From contig CANSYW010000001.1 of the NCBI GenBank assembly GCA_947651395.1, positions 124,001-188,000 on the forward strand: a DNA stretch of 64,000 nt, in the 5' to 3' direction. This document shows positions 38,001-44,443 of this stretch, piece after piece. The notes under the pieces are model-generated. The model ran no database searches. It was not told the DNA's origin and saw nothing but the letters and a program-made list of their open reading frames with translations. Position numbers and translations under genes: made by a program. The stretch is from an uncultured Pseudoflavonifractor sp. (GTDB lineage Bacteria > Bacillota > Clostridia > Oscillospirales > Oscillospiraceae). Each line of letters starts with the position of its first letter. Position 1 is the first letter of the stretch.

Positions 38001-39200
38001 GGCATCCACGGCCGCTTTGGCCCGCTTCACCCAACGACGCTCCCTGCTCCCCATGGGGGCCTCACGGTCCGGCAGATCGGCCAGCAGGCCAAAGCGCAGC
38101 TCCTCCCCGCAGTCCCGGTTGGCCAGACGGTATCGCTCCAAAAGGGCGGCGTAGCTGTCGCCGCTTGTGTCATCCGTGAGCAGCCCCGCAATGACGCACA
38201 GTGTCCTCCCCTCCGGAGGAAGCCCCTCCTTCAACGCCATCCGAGGCACGCTCCGGGGGCGCACCAGCCGGGTGACGCAGAAATCCGCCAGATTCTTCAT
38301 CAGGTCGGAGGCCGGTAAGACCAGAAGCAGAAACAGCAGCCAGCTCTCCGCCTGGAACCCACGCCACAGGGCGAGGGACAGGGTGGGCAACAGAACGGCC
38401 GCCACATAGATCACACCTGAGGAGTTCTTTTCCGTTTCTCCCAGAGGTCGGCGGAACAGGTACCACCCAATATGTTCCTTCCCCTCCTCCGCCAGTGCCA
38501 GGGCCCGGCCGGCGGCCTCCCACTCCGTCATGTCGTGGCGCCTTGCCAGAACGCATACCTGCCGCCGATAGCGGGCCCGGGTGGCCTCATCCATCTTTCC
38601 ATAAAGCCCCGCCGGATCCCGTAAAAGAGTCCGCTCCACAGGACTGGAGGCCTCCAGCACCGGCCCCAGATTGGCGGTGGACAGGGTGCGAAGACCGGTA
38701 AAGATCCCCTCCATGGCCTGAGCCAATCCCGCCTCCTCGTCCCCCTCCTCCAGATCCCGGCACAGCTCCGCCAGACGCAGGCAGAGCGCTCCCCGAAGGG
38801 CGGGCACAAAGAGGGAGAGCTCCTCCTCGGTGAGCGGTTGGGTCTGCCGGATCCCCGCCAGGTAGGCGCCCAGCTCCTCCGACGTCCCGCCGGGCGCCGC
38901 CTGGGCCAGGATCCGGGTCAGCGCCTCCAGCCGTGTCTCCTCCCCGGTCCAGGTCAGCCGCTTGGCTCGCTTCAACTCCTGAAGCGCGGCTCTGCCCTCC
39001 CGCTGAGCCAGATAGGCGTTGTCCAAAAACCACTCCACCGCGGCGGGCATACGCTCCCACTCTTTTTCACTCAGTGTCCGGCGGCACTTCTCCATCCGCT
39101 CCAGCGCCCGGCGCAAACGCCGCGCCGGGGCGCCTCCGGATCGGCGTCCCCGAATCGAAAGCCCTTCCGCCTGTTCCCGGCCAAGCTCATAAAGATTCAT
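32061..39200 (-). CDS. Cyclic beta-1,2-glucan synthase-like protein (GT84-GH94 type)
   Basis: 2379 residues, the largest gene here, with the layout of cyclic glucan synthases (NdvB/ChvB). It has an N-terminal cytosolic part, two membrane segments (about 270-320), and a family-2-like transferase with DSD near 468 and RWVRGDWQ near 618. More membrane segments (about 660-840) precede a glucoamylase-like/DUF3131 part (TSPTNIGMALL ... KAHGVQTLGL), two beta-sandwich modules and a GH94 phosphorylase barrel with the catalytic Asp in GTGDWNDGMD near 2070. Such enzymes make, lengthen, cyclise and trim beta-1,2-glucan. The start MNLYELGRE follows GGGGGAGG. Product structure is inferred. Confidence 0.85.
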   Translation of the reverse strand: MNLYELGREQAEGLSIRGRRSGGAPARRLRRALERMEKCRRTLSEKEWERMPAAVEWFLDNAYLAQREGRAALQELKRAKRLTWTGEETRLEALTRILAQAAPGGTSEELGAYLAGIRQTQPLTEEELSLFVPALRGALCLRLAELCRDLEEGDEEAGLAQAMEGIFTGLRTLSTANLGPVLEASSPVERTLLRDPAGLYGKMDEATRARYRRQVCVLARRHDMTEWEAAGRALALAEEGKEHIGWYLFRRPLGETEKNSSGVIYVAAVLLPTLSLALWRGFQAESWLLFLLLVLPASDLMKNLADFCVTRLVRPRSVPRMALKEGLPPEGRTLCVIAGLLTDDTSGDSYAALLERYRLANRDCGEELRFGLLADLPDREAPMGSRERRWVKRAKAAVDALNEKYGGGFYLFFRQPAFQSRDERYVGWERKRGALIELTRLLRGRPTALRVRAGEARALAGTKYVITLDSDTALNVGAARELVGAMLHPLNRPVVDKKRRVVTEGYGLLQPRVGVDLRSANRSQFSRIFAGQGGIDPYGGACSDVYHDLFDRGTYTGKGIFDVEVFAQCLDGRFPAERVLSHDLLEGAYLHAGLLEDVELTDGYPYRVTGYFSRLHRWVRGDWQLLPWLGRRVRDESGQMRENPISSVDKWKLFDNLRRSLAPVATLLALLLGMCLSAPAFGSAAALAVVSAWSNLLLSGAELAFRGGTGLRRRYHATIIAGFGGMLLQTLVQLLFLPYHAWVCASAICTALWRSLVSHRKMLEWVTAADTERKKSGIRADFRAQWPAVAVGIFAMLFARFPAGAAIGLVWAASPVFAWALSRPVREGTPAPEEDRPFLLHQAGLIWNYFQDWLREEDHWLPPDNVQEKPGLGPARRTSPTNIGMALLSCVAAVDLELIGVGEAAERIGHMLSTVEELEKWRGHLYNWYDTSDCSPLRPRYVSTVDSGNLRGCLITLREALYEWGEDTLARRAERLSDAMDLSVLYDASRKLFTIGYDVEREEFTSGWYDLMASEARLSSYLAIALGEVDPRHWRRLGRGLVGDNDYCGMASWTGTMFEYFMPNLLLPCEQGSLMYESLSFCVYAQKRRGDKTRTPWGISESGFYAFDPGMAYQYKAHGVQTLGLKRGLDRELVVAPYASFLALLLAPVSAGRNLRRLRNMGLEGTYGLYEAVDFTPGRLQEGERWAVVRSFMSHHLGMSLLAIDNTLKSNVMQERFLRDCSMGAFRELLQEKVPVGAPVMRPDSARALERPRPLRQSQFCRTGEGFDLVRPACHLLSNGLVCALCTDSGAVSLTDDRGESPVSTRFRERYAPAGVSFFYRDSAGELHSLTAAPCLRESERHSWSFTGCDAAWYAKEKNFTAKVVLSLPRGERGCVWSVELEGAEGGELVCYLEPVLAPMRDYLAHPAYSKLFLESRSLDRGVLFTRRPRTGDRVAALAVLWDREEAGFDTRRERALGRGGLRRLAQALEAPGKNTQGAVLDPCLLARFSLEGKGPHRLRLALGMEDGAELAERAALSLLSAPPQTVGRLDGLMRGLSLSNQEGRRAMELLSALAFPAPGHREVPQSDLWAYGVSGDVPIALAMPAVEGEPVEQFPLKAYALLNRCGFAFDLVYLLHDGGDYHRPQKSALLEAVKSLGLEGELGGKGGIHLVERPRPGEASPWEDWAAVTLDEAGHWQEGRSKAPVQPPELPCKVAPGLPDWHFDEKDHFVLTLSGGLPPLGWSHLMTNPRFGCLTDETGCGHLWLGNSRETPLTPWNNDPLAIGGPEWFLLTYGGETHSLFADGDGLDVTVTYGFGWARWEKAWGAGVVKTTCFVPWEGEERRLRVELSQGTGELRHITLGKGESLYNFARSICLTTDAGGTRRGGGEDWEGTFAATSARWEAMVSPMKLQTPDRALDAYCNGWCLYQVVACRLLGRTSRYQNGGAYGFRDQLQDTLALLPFEPEWAREQLLRSCGHQFSQGDVQHWWHEVGQEKNRGVRTRISDDLLWLPYVLERYIETWGDWDILEEQSPYLSGEPLREGERERYFVPGNTDYTESVYVHALRAIELVLARGVGAHGLLKMGTGDWNDGMDQVGAQGRGESVWLTWFAVVVLERFLPLAHRQKDEKGETLCRHWAGELRRAAEEAWDGSWYLRGWYDDGAPLGSKTSQECQLDSIPQSWAALAGGERSEEALRSTLERLFDRKHQVVKLFDPAFDKGEARPGYIRGYLPGVRENGGQYTHAAAWLALACFRLGWAEEGGEVLHALLSGARPTEIYRAEPYVLAGDVYAHPDHVGRGGWSWYTGSAGWFFQAVVSGLLGLSVREGRLTVAGTMPSAWPGWRAGWRTEKGVLNMEARWGESAELCLDGMTIKEIDLTKLEGVHELLILYPQGECWEKS

Positions 39201-39270
39201 GGGTCCTCCCCCTTCCATCTCTCTCCAGTTTTGACACCGCCGCTTCATTTCATACAAAACACAAAGGCTC

Positions 39271-39299
39271 TTGCTTTTCCGGCGAAAAAAAGAGATAAT
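39271..39299 (+). promoter_or_regulatory. glpK promoter
   Basis: -35 TTGCTT (39271-39276), 17-base spacer, -10 GATAAT (39294-39299), 29 bases before the glpK start. The spacer is A-rich. Confidence 0.6.
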
Positions 39300-39328
39300 G
39301 GTCTATATCTACTTTGGGAGGGGTCACG

Positions 39329-40816
39329 ATGGGCAAATATATCCTCACACTGGATCAGGGCACCACCAGTTCCCGGGCCATCCTCTTTGACAGAGAACAG
39401 CGCCTGGTCAGCACCGCCCAGAAGGAACTGCGGCAGATCTATCCTCAGGAGGGCTGGGTGGAGCACGACCCCATGGAGATCTGGGCCTCCCAGTATGCCG
39501 TGATGATGGAGGTCCTGGCCCAGTCGGGGGTAAAACCCCGGGAAATCGCCGCCATCGGAGTGGCCAACCAGAGGGAAACCACGGTGGTCTGGGATCGCTC
39601 CACCGGCACGCCCGTCCACAACGCCATCTGCTGGCAGTGCCGCAGAACGGCGGAGACGGTGGACCGGCTGAAGGCCGACGGCCTTACCGAACACATTAAA
39701 AAGACCACCGGCCTCATCCCCGACGCCTACTTCTCCGCCACCAAGCTCAAATGGATCCTGGATCGGGTAGATCCCAGCCGGGAGCACGCCCGGCGGGGAG
39801 AGCTTCTTTTCGGCACAGTGGACTGCTGGCTGGTATGGAAGCTCACAAACGGCGCCAGCCACGTCACCGACGCCACCAACGCCTCCCGCACCATGCTCTA
39901 CGACATCCGCAAGGGCTGTTGGGACGAGACTCTTCTGAACGCGCTGGACATTCCCCGGGAAATGCTCCCCCAGGTGGTGGAGTGCAGCGGGATCGCAGGC
40001 TACACCGATGTGTCCGGTACGGCCATCCCCATCGCCGGGATGGCGGGAGACCAGCAGGCCGCCCTTTTCGGTCAGGCCTGCTTCGCCCCCGGCGAGGCCA
40101 AAAACACTTATGGCACCGGCTGCTTCCTTCTGATGAACACCGGCGCCACCCCCTGCGAGAGCCAAAACGGCCTGCTCACCACCATTGCCATGGCCCGGAA
40201 CGGCGAGGTACAATATGCCCTGGAGGGCTCCGCCTTTACCGGCGGAGCGGTGATCCAATGGCTCCGGGACGAGCTGGGCCTTCTCTCCGAAGCCCCGGAG
40301 GCGGAGACCGTCGCCGCCTCCGTCCCCAACACCGGCGGAGTCTATCTGGTGCCCGCCTTCACCGGGTTGGGCGCCCCCCATTGGGACATGTATGCCAGAG
40401 GCTGTCTGGTGGGACTCACCCGGGGCACGGAAAGGGCCCACATCGTCCGGGCGGCCCAGGAGTCCATCGCCTATCAGGTGCGGGATCTGGTCGCCGCCAT
40501 GGAAAAGGATACCGGCCTTCCCCTCACCGCCCTCAGCGCCGACGGCGGCGCCAGCCGGGACGGCTTCCTCCTTCAGTTCCAGGCCGATATCCTGGATCGG
40601 GAGGTCCGGCGTCCGGTAGTGCGGGAGACCACCGCCTTAGGCGCAGCCTGTCTGGCAGGACTGGCCGTCGGCTTCTGGCGGGACACCGAAGAGCTACGTA
40701 CCCTGTGGCGTCAGGACGCCGCTTTCCTGCCCCGGATCGACCCGGCCCACCGCCGGGAGCTTCTGGCCGGCTGGCACAAGGCGGTGGGCCGGAGCCTTGA
40801 CTGGGCGGAACGGTAG
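39329..40816 (+). CDS. glpK: Glycerol kinase
   Basis: 495 residues, the normal length, FGGY kinase family. It phosphorylates glycerol to glycerol 3-phosphate. Motifs: N-terminal [29 protein letters not shown], the GlpK-specific [18 protein letters not shown], the ATP-site [13 protein letters not shown] and the C-terminal [21 protein letters not shown]. Start chosen at the ATG with GGGAGGGG seven bases upstream; a TTG five codons earlier lies within the RBS. No glycerol facilitator or GlpD is seen nearby, and the divergent neighbour is the giant glucan synthase. Confidence 0.97.
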   Translation: MGKYILTLDQGTTSSRAILFDREQRLVSTAQKELRQIYPQEGWVEHDPMEIWASQYAVMMEVLAQSGVKPREIAAIGVANQRETTVVWDRSTGTPVHNAICWQCRRTAETVDRLKADGLTEHIKKTTGLIPDAYFSATKLKWILDRVDPSREHARRGELLFGTVDCWLVWKLTNGASHVTDATNASRTMLYDIRKGCWDETLLNALDIPREMLPQVVECSGIAGYTDVSGTAIPIAGMAGDQQAALFGQACFAPGEAKNTYGTGCFLLMNTGATPCESQNGLLTTIAMARNGEVQYALEGSAFTGGAVIQWLRDELGLLSEAPEAETVAASVPNTGGVYLVPAFTGLGAPHWDMYARGCLVGLTRGTERAHIVRAAQESIAYQVRDLVAAMEKDTGLPLTALSADGGASRDGFLLQFQADILDREVRRPVVRETTALGAACLAGLAVGFWRDTEELRTLWRQDAAFLPRIDPAHRRELLAGWHKAVGRSLDWAER

Positions 40817-40890
40817 GCACCTCCCCACCCCCCTCGGCATAGGATGAGCTGTGACCACGGTCACCACATTTCAAGCGGAGGGATCTTATC

Positions 40891-41124
40891 ATGTTTTGTT
40901 GTTGCTGTGGGTGCAGATGTGGCTGCGATTCCGACAACGGTGTGACCACCCTGCCCAGCTTCCCCGATACTCCGGCCTTTCCCGGTGTAACGGCCCAGTT
41001 CCCCGTCTACGTCTCCTACCCTGCCTTCTACGCCGGGGAGACCGCCATCAACGGCGCCAATCAGGCTATTTTCACCCTCAACGGCACCATGCCCATCGTG
41101 CGTCGGTCCTCCTGCCGGCGCTGA
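40891..41124 (+). CDS. Small Cys-rich protein of unknown function
   Basis: 77 residues beginning MFCCCCGCRCGCD, seven Cys in the first 13 positions, followed by a Cys-poor middle (PVYVSYPAFYAGETAING) and a basic end (VRRSSCRR). A good RBS (GGAGGGAT) sits eight bases before the ATG and a hairpin follows the stop, which support a real gene. No family recognised. The Cys cluster suggests metal binding or disulfide cross-linking, as in spore coat or exosporium proteins of this lineage; that is inference. Confidence 0.7.
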   Translation: MFCCCCGCRCGCDSDNGVTTLPSFPDTPAFPGVTAQFPVYVSYPAFYAGETAINGANQAIFTLNGTMPIVRRSSCRR

Positions 41125-41131
41125 GCCCCCT

Positions 41132-41149
41132 GCCGCCCTTCGGGGCGGC
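41132..41149 (+). terminator. Hairpin after the Cys-rich gene
   Basis: GCCGCCC-TTCG-GGGCGGC, a perfect 7-base stem with a stable UUCG-type loop, eight bases after the stop. No T-run follows, so termination may be partial. Confidence 0.5.
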
Positions 41150-41165
41150 CTACATCTCCCCTCCC

Positions 41166-41194
41166 TTGAAAAGTCACACTCCAGTCAATATACC
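41166..41194 (+). promoter_or_regulatory. Possible promoter of comEC
   Basis: -35 TTGAAA (41166-41171), 17-base spacer, -10 TATACC (41189-41194). Confidence 0.5.
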
Positions 41195-41277
41195 CTTCAG
41201 CGGTATTCAGGTGATCCCTATGGATAACAAAAGATCCTGTCCCACAAGCCTTCATACGTCCCGGACCGATTCCGCCT

Positions 41278-43569
41278 ATGCGTAAGCTTTGCTGGTGGGC
41301 CTGCGCCTGCTCGGCCGCCATCTTCGCGTCGGTCTACCTTCTGCCGGAAGCCCTCCTGCTTCCGGCAGGCCTTCTGTGCGCCCTGGGCGGGCTTTTCTCC
41401 CGTGCCCTTCATGGAAGCGCCCGCCCCAGAGCCGCTCTGTTGGCCGCCGGTCTGGCCGTGGGCTTTTTGTGGACAGGCCTCTATACCGCCCTTGTCCGGG
41501 GCCCGGCCCACGCTCTGTCAACACAGGAGGCCCTGGAATACCGCTTCACGGTGACCTCCTTTCCCACCGCCACCAGCCGCGGCGCCTCCCTCACTGTCTC
41601 CCTCCCTCTGGAGGGCAGACCTGACGCGTCGGTACAGCTCTATGCCGACGCTGACGCCCTGGAACTGCGCCCCGGTTGCCAGGCCGCCGCCCAGCTCACC
41701 CTCTCTCCCTCCGATTTCCTTCGTGGGGAAAGCGTGGAGTTTTATCAGGCCAAAGGCGTCTATCTTTTGGGCTATGCCCGGGGAGCGCTCCGGGACATTA
41801 CTCAGCCGGACGGGATCCCGCCCTGGTTTTGGCCCCAGTACGCCGCCAAGGCCCTGAAAGATTCCGTTGCCCGCGTCTTTCCCTCAGACGTCTCCGGATT
41901 TATCACCGCTCTGCTCACCGGAGACAAGTCCACCCTGCCCGCCGGTCTCTATACCGCCTTCCAGCGCGCTGGTCTTTCTCACGTGGTAGCGGTATCCGGC
42001 CTCCACATCGGCTTCCTGGCCGCCATGATGGCCTTGTTCCTGGGTCGGCGAAGCCGGCGCGGCGCCCTTCTCACCCTGCTCTGCGTCTTTTTCTTTGCCG
42101 CTCTGGTGGGGAATTCTCCCTCCGCCCTCCGGGCCGCTTTCATGTGCGCCTTTCCTCTGCTGGCCCCACTTCTGGGCCGGGAGGAGGACAGGCCCACCGC
42201 CCTCTGCGCCGCTCTGGCGCTTCTTCTGATCCAATGCCCCTATGCCGCCGCCAGCATCAGCCTTCAACTCTCCTTTGCCGCTGTGGCGGGCATCTATCTT
42301 GTGACCGGTCCCCTCTATGAAAAATGGCGGGCTATCCTTCCCCGCTGGGACAAGCCTCCCCTGGCTCTGCTGGAGCGGCTCGGGCGCTTTTGCGCCAGCT
42401 CCTTCTCCGTCACTTTGGGCGCTCTGCTCTTTACCACCCCCTTGGCCGCCCTCTATTTTCACACCCTATCCCTGGCCGGCCCTTTGAGCAATCTGCTCAC
42501 CCTTTGGGCGGTGTCCCTCGTGTTTCTGGGGGGACTGCTCAGCGCCCTTCTGGGGCTCCTTTTCCCCGGCCCGGCAGCCATTCTGGCCGGGATCGTCGCC
42601 TGGCCCGCCCGATGGGTGATCTTTGTGGCAAGAGGGATCTCCCGCCTGGCCTTTTCCGCCGTCCCGCTGTCCTCTGTCTATCTGCTGGGCTGGTTCTGCA
42701 TGGCCTACGCCGTGGCCCTTCTGATCCTCTTCTCCCATGGGCGGATCCGCCCCGCCGTCTGGGTCACCGCCGCCCTTCCCACCCTCTGTGCAGCCCTGCT
42801 GGCAAATGCCTGGCCGGTACTCACCGGCTCTCTCACCGTGACGGCTCTGGATGTGGGACAGGGGGCCTCTACCCTTTTCTATTCCAAAGGCCATTCCGTT
42901 CTGGTGGACTGCGGCGGCAACGGCTGGGACGACCCCGGAGATGTGGCCGCCGATCATCTCCAGGCCATGGGTTCCTCCCGGCTGGATGCCCTGATCCTCA
43001 CCCACTACCACAGCGACCACGCCTGCGGTGTTGCGGAGCTTTTGGAGCGGCTTGACGTCTCTTTGATCCTGGCTCCGGACGTGGAGCCGGACTCCCCGCT
43101 GCGCCAGGAGCTTCTCTCCCTGGCCCAGGCCCACGGCTGTCCCGTGACCCTTCTTTCCGAGGACGCCTCCCTCACATTTGGCGACGCCCGGCTGCGTATC
43201 TACGAGCCCCTGGGCAAGGGCGGCAGCAACGAGGAGGGGCTCTCCGTGCTCTGCTCCGTTGGCTCCTTTGACGCTCTGGTCACCGGAGATATGGGGGGTG
43301 ATGTGGAGGAGCGTCTTGTCAAGTATAAAGACTTGCCGGATATTGAATTGCTTCTCGTGGGGCATCACGGCGCCAAAAATTCCACCTCGCCCGCTCTTCT
43401 GCGCGCCACCCTTCCGGACAGCGCGGTCATCTCCTCGGGCTATAATTCTTACGGCCACCCCGCCCCGGAGACCATGGAGCGGTTGTGGGCCGTCGGCTGC
43501 GACGTCTACCGCACCGACCTGATGGGTACGGTACGCTTTATCATCCAAAAGGAGGGATCGGAACCATGA
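41278..43569 (+). CDS. comEC: DNA internalization-related competence protein ComEC/Rec2
   Basis: 763 residues: N-terminal membrane segments, a DUF4131-like outer domain, the multi-spanning Competence domain (with HVVAVSGLHIGFLAAMMALF) and a C-terminal metallo-beta-lactamase-like domain (TALDVGQGASTLF, LTHYHSDHACG near residue 576, VGHHGAKNS). ComEC forms the channel for single-stranded DNA uptake across the membrane, and the MBL domain may degrade the other strand. I see no clear RBS at the ATG at 41278. It overlaps the exodeoxyribonuclease gene by four bases. No other late competence gene is nearby. Confidence 0.95.
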   Translation: MRKLCWWACACSAAIFASVYLLPEALLLPAGLLCALGGLFSRALHGSARPRAALLAAGLAVGFLWTGLYTALVRGPAHALSTQEALEYRFTVTSFPTATSRGASLTVSLPLEGRPDASVQLYADADALELRPGCQAAAQLTLSPSDFLRGESVEFYQAKGVYLLGYARGALRDITQPDGIPPWFWPQYAAKALKDSVARVFPSDVSGFITALLTGDKSTLPAGLYTAFQRAGLSHVVAVSGLHIGFLAAMMALFLGRRSRRGALLTLLCVFFFAALVGNSPSALRAAFMCAFPLLAPLLGREEDRPTALCAALALLLIQCPYAAASISLQLSFAAVAGIYLVTGPLYEKWRAILPRWDKPPLALLERLGRFCASSFSVTLGALLFTTPLAALYFHTLSLAGPLSNLLTLWAVSLVFLGGLLSALLGLLFPGPAAILAGIVAWPARWVIFVARGISRLAFSAVPLSSVYLLGWFCMAYAVALLILFSHGRIRPAVWVTAALPTLCAALLANAWPVLTGSLTVTALDVGQGASTLFYSKGHSVLVDCGGNGWDDPGDVAADHLQAMGSSRLDALILTHYHSDHACGVAELLERLDVSLILAPDVEPDSPLRQELLSLAQAHGCPVTLLSEDASLTFGDARLRIYEPLGKGGSNEEGLSVLCSVGSFDALVTGDMGGDVEERLVKYKDLPDIELLLVGHHGAKNSTSPALLRATLPDSAVISSGYNSYGHPAPETMERLWAVGCDVYRTDLMGTVRFIIQKEGSEP

Positions 43570-44321
43570 AATTTATCTCATGGAACGTCAATGGCCTGCG
43601 GGCCTGTGTGAAAAAGGGGTTTCTGGAAAGCTTTGCCGCGCTGGACGCCGACGCATTCTGCCTTCAGGAGACCAAAATGGAGGCCCATCAGGCGGAATTT
43701 GAGCTGCCCGGCTACCGGATGTACTGGAACTCCGCCCAAAAGAAGGGCTATTCCGGCACCGCCATCTTTACCCGTCTGGAGCCGCTGCACGTATTTTACG
43801 ACATCGGCGACGACGACCATGTGGGCGAGGGCCGCTCCATCACCCTGGAGTTTGAGGATTTTTATCTGGTCACCGTATATACCCCCAACGCCCAGGACGG
43901 CCTGAAGCGGCTGGATTACCGCATGGCCTGGGACGATGCCTTCCGGGCCTATCTTCTGGACCTGGACGAGAAGAAGCCGGTGGTGGTCTGCGGGGATCTG
44001 AATGTGGCCCACGAGGAGATCGACCTGAAAAACCCCAAGTCCAACCACCAAAACCCCGGCTTCTCCGACGCCGAGCGGGAAAAGTTTTCCCAGCTGTTGG
44101 CCGCCGGCTTTACCGACACCTTCCGTTTCCTGAATCCTGAGCTGACAGGCGCCTACTCATGGTGGAGCTATCGCTTCCACGCCAGGGAGAATAACGCGGG
44201 CTGGCGCATCGACTACTTTCTCATCTCCGACCGGCTTCGGGATCAGCTCACCGCCGCCCACATCCACGCCGACGTCCATGGCAGCGACCATTGCCCTGTC
44301 TCGGTGGAGCTGGCCCTTTGA
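43566..44321 (+). CDS. xth: Exodeoxyribonuclease III
   Basis: 251 residues of the ExoIII/APE1 family, an AP endonuclease and 3'-5' exonuclease for base-excision repair. Active-site landmarks are present: Asn in SWNVNGLRA, Glu in CLQETKME, the Tyr/Asp region VTVYTPNAQDG, GDLNVAHEEIDLKNPKSN, and the terminal GSDHCPVSVEL with Asp-His. The start ATG overlaps the comEC stop (ATGA), and the N-terminus MKFISWNVNG is canonical. A strong terminator follows. Confidence 0.96.
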   Translation: MKFISWNVNGLRACVKKGFLESFAALDADAFCLQETKMEAHQAEFELPGYRMYWNSAQKKGYSGTAIFTRLEPLHVFYDIGDDDHVGEGRSITLEFEDFYLVTVYTPNAQDGLKRLDYRMAWDDAFRAYLLDLDEKKPVVVCGDLNVAHEEIDLKNPKSNHQNPGFSDAEREKFSQLLAAGFTDTFRFLNPELTGAYSWWSYRFHARENNAGWRIDYFLISDRLRDQLTAAHIHADVHGSDHCPVSVELAL

Positions 44322-44355
44322 GCGCTGTTCCGTTGAAACTTAACAAAAAAGTGAC

Positions 44356-44390
44356 AAAACGCCGCCGGGGATTGTGCCCGGCGGCGTTTT
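44356..44390 (+). terminator. Terminator after exodeoxyribonuclease III
   Basis: AAAACGCCGCCGGG (44356-44369) pairs perfectly with CCCGGCGGCGTTTT (44377-44390), 14 base pairs with A/T flanks. Confidence 0.9.
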
Positions 44391-44443
44391 GGATTATGAT
44401 AGTGATAAGCACATATGCTATCCCACCCTGGAGGCGCTCGCCC

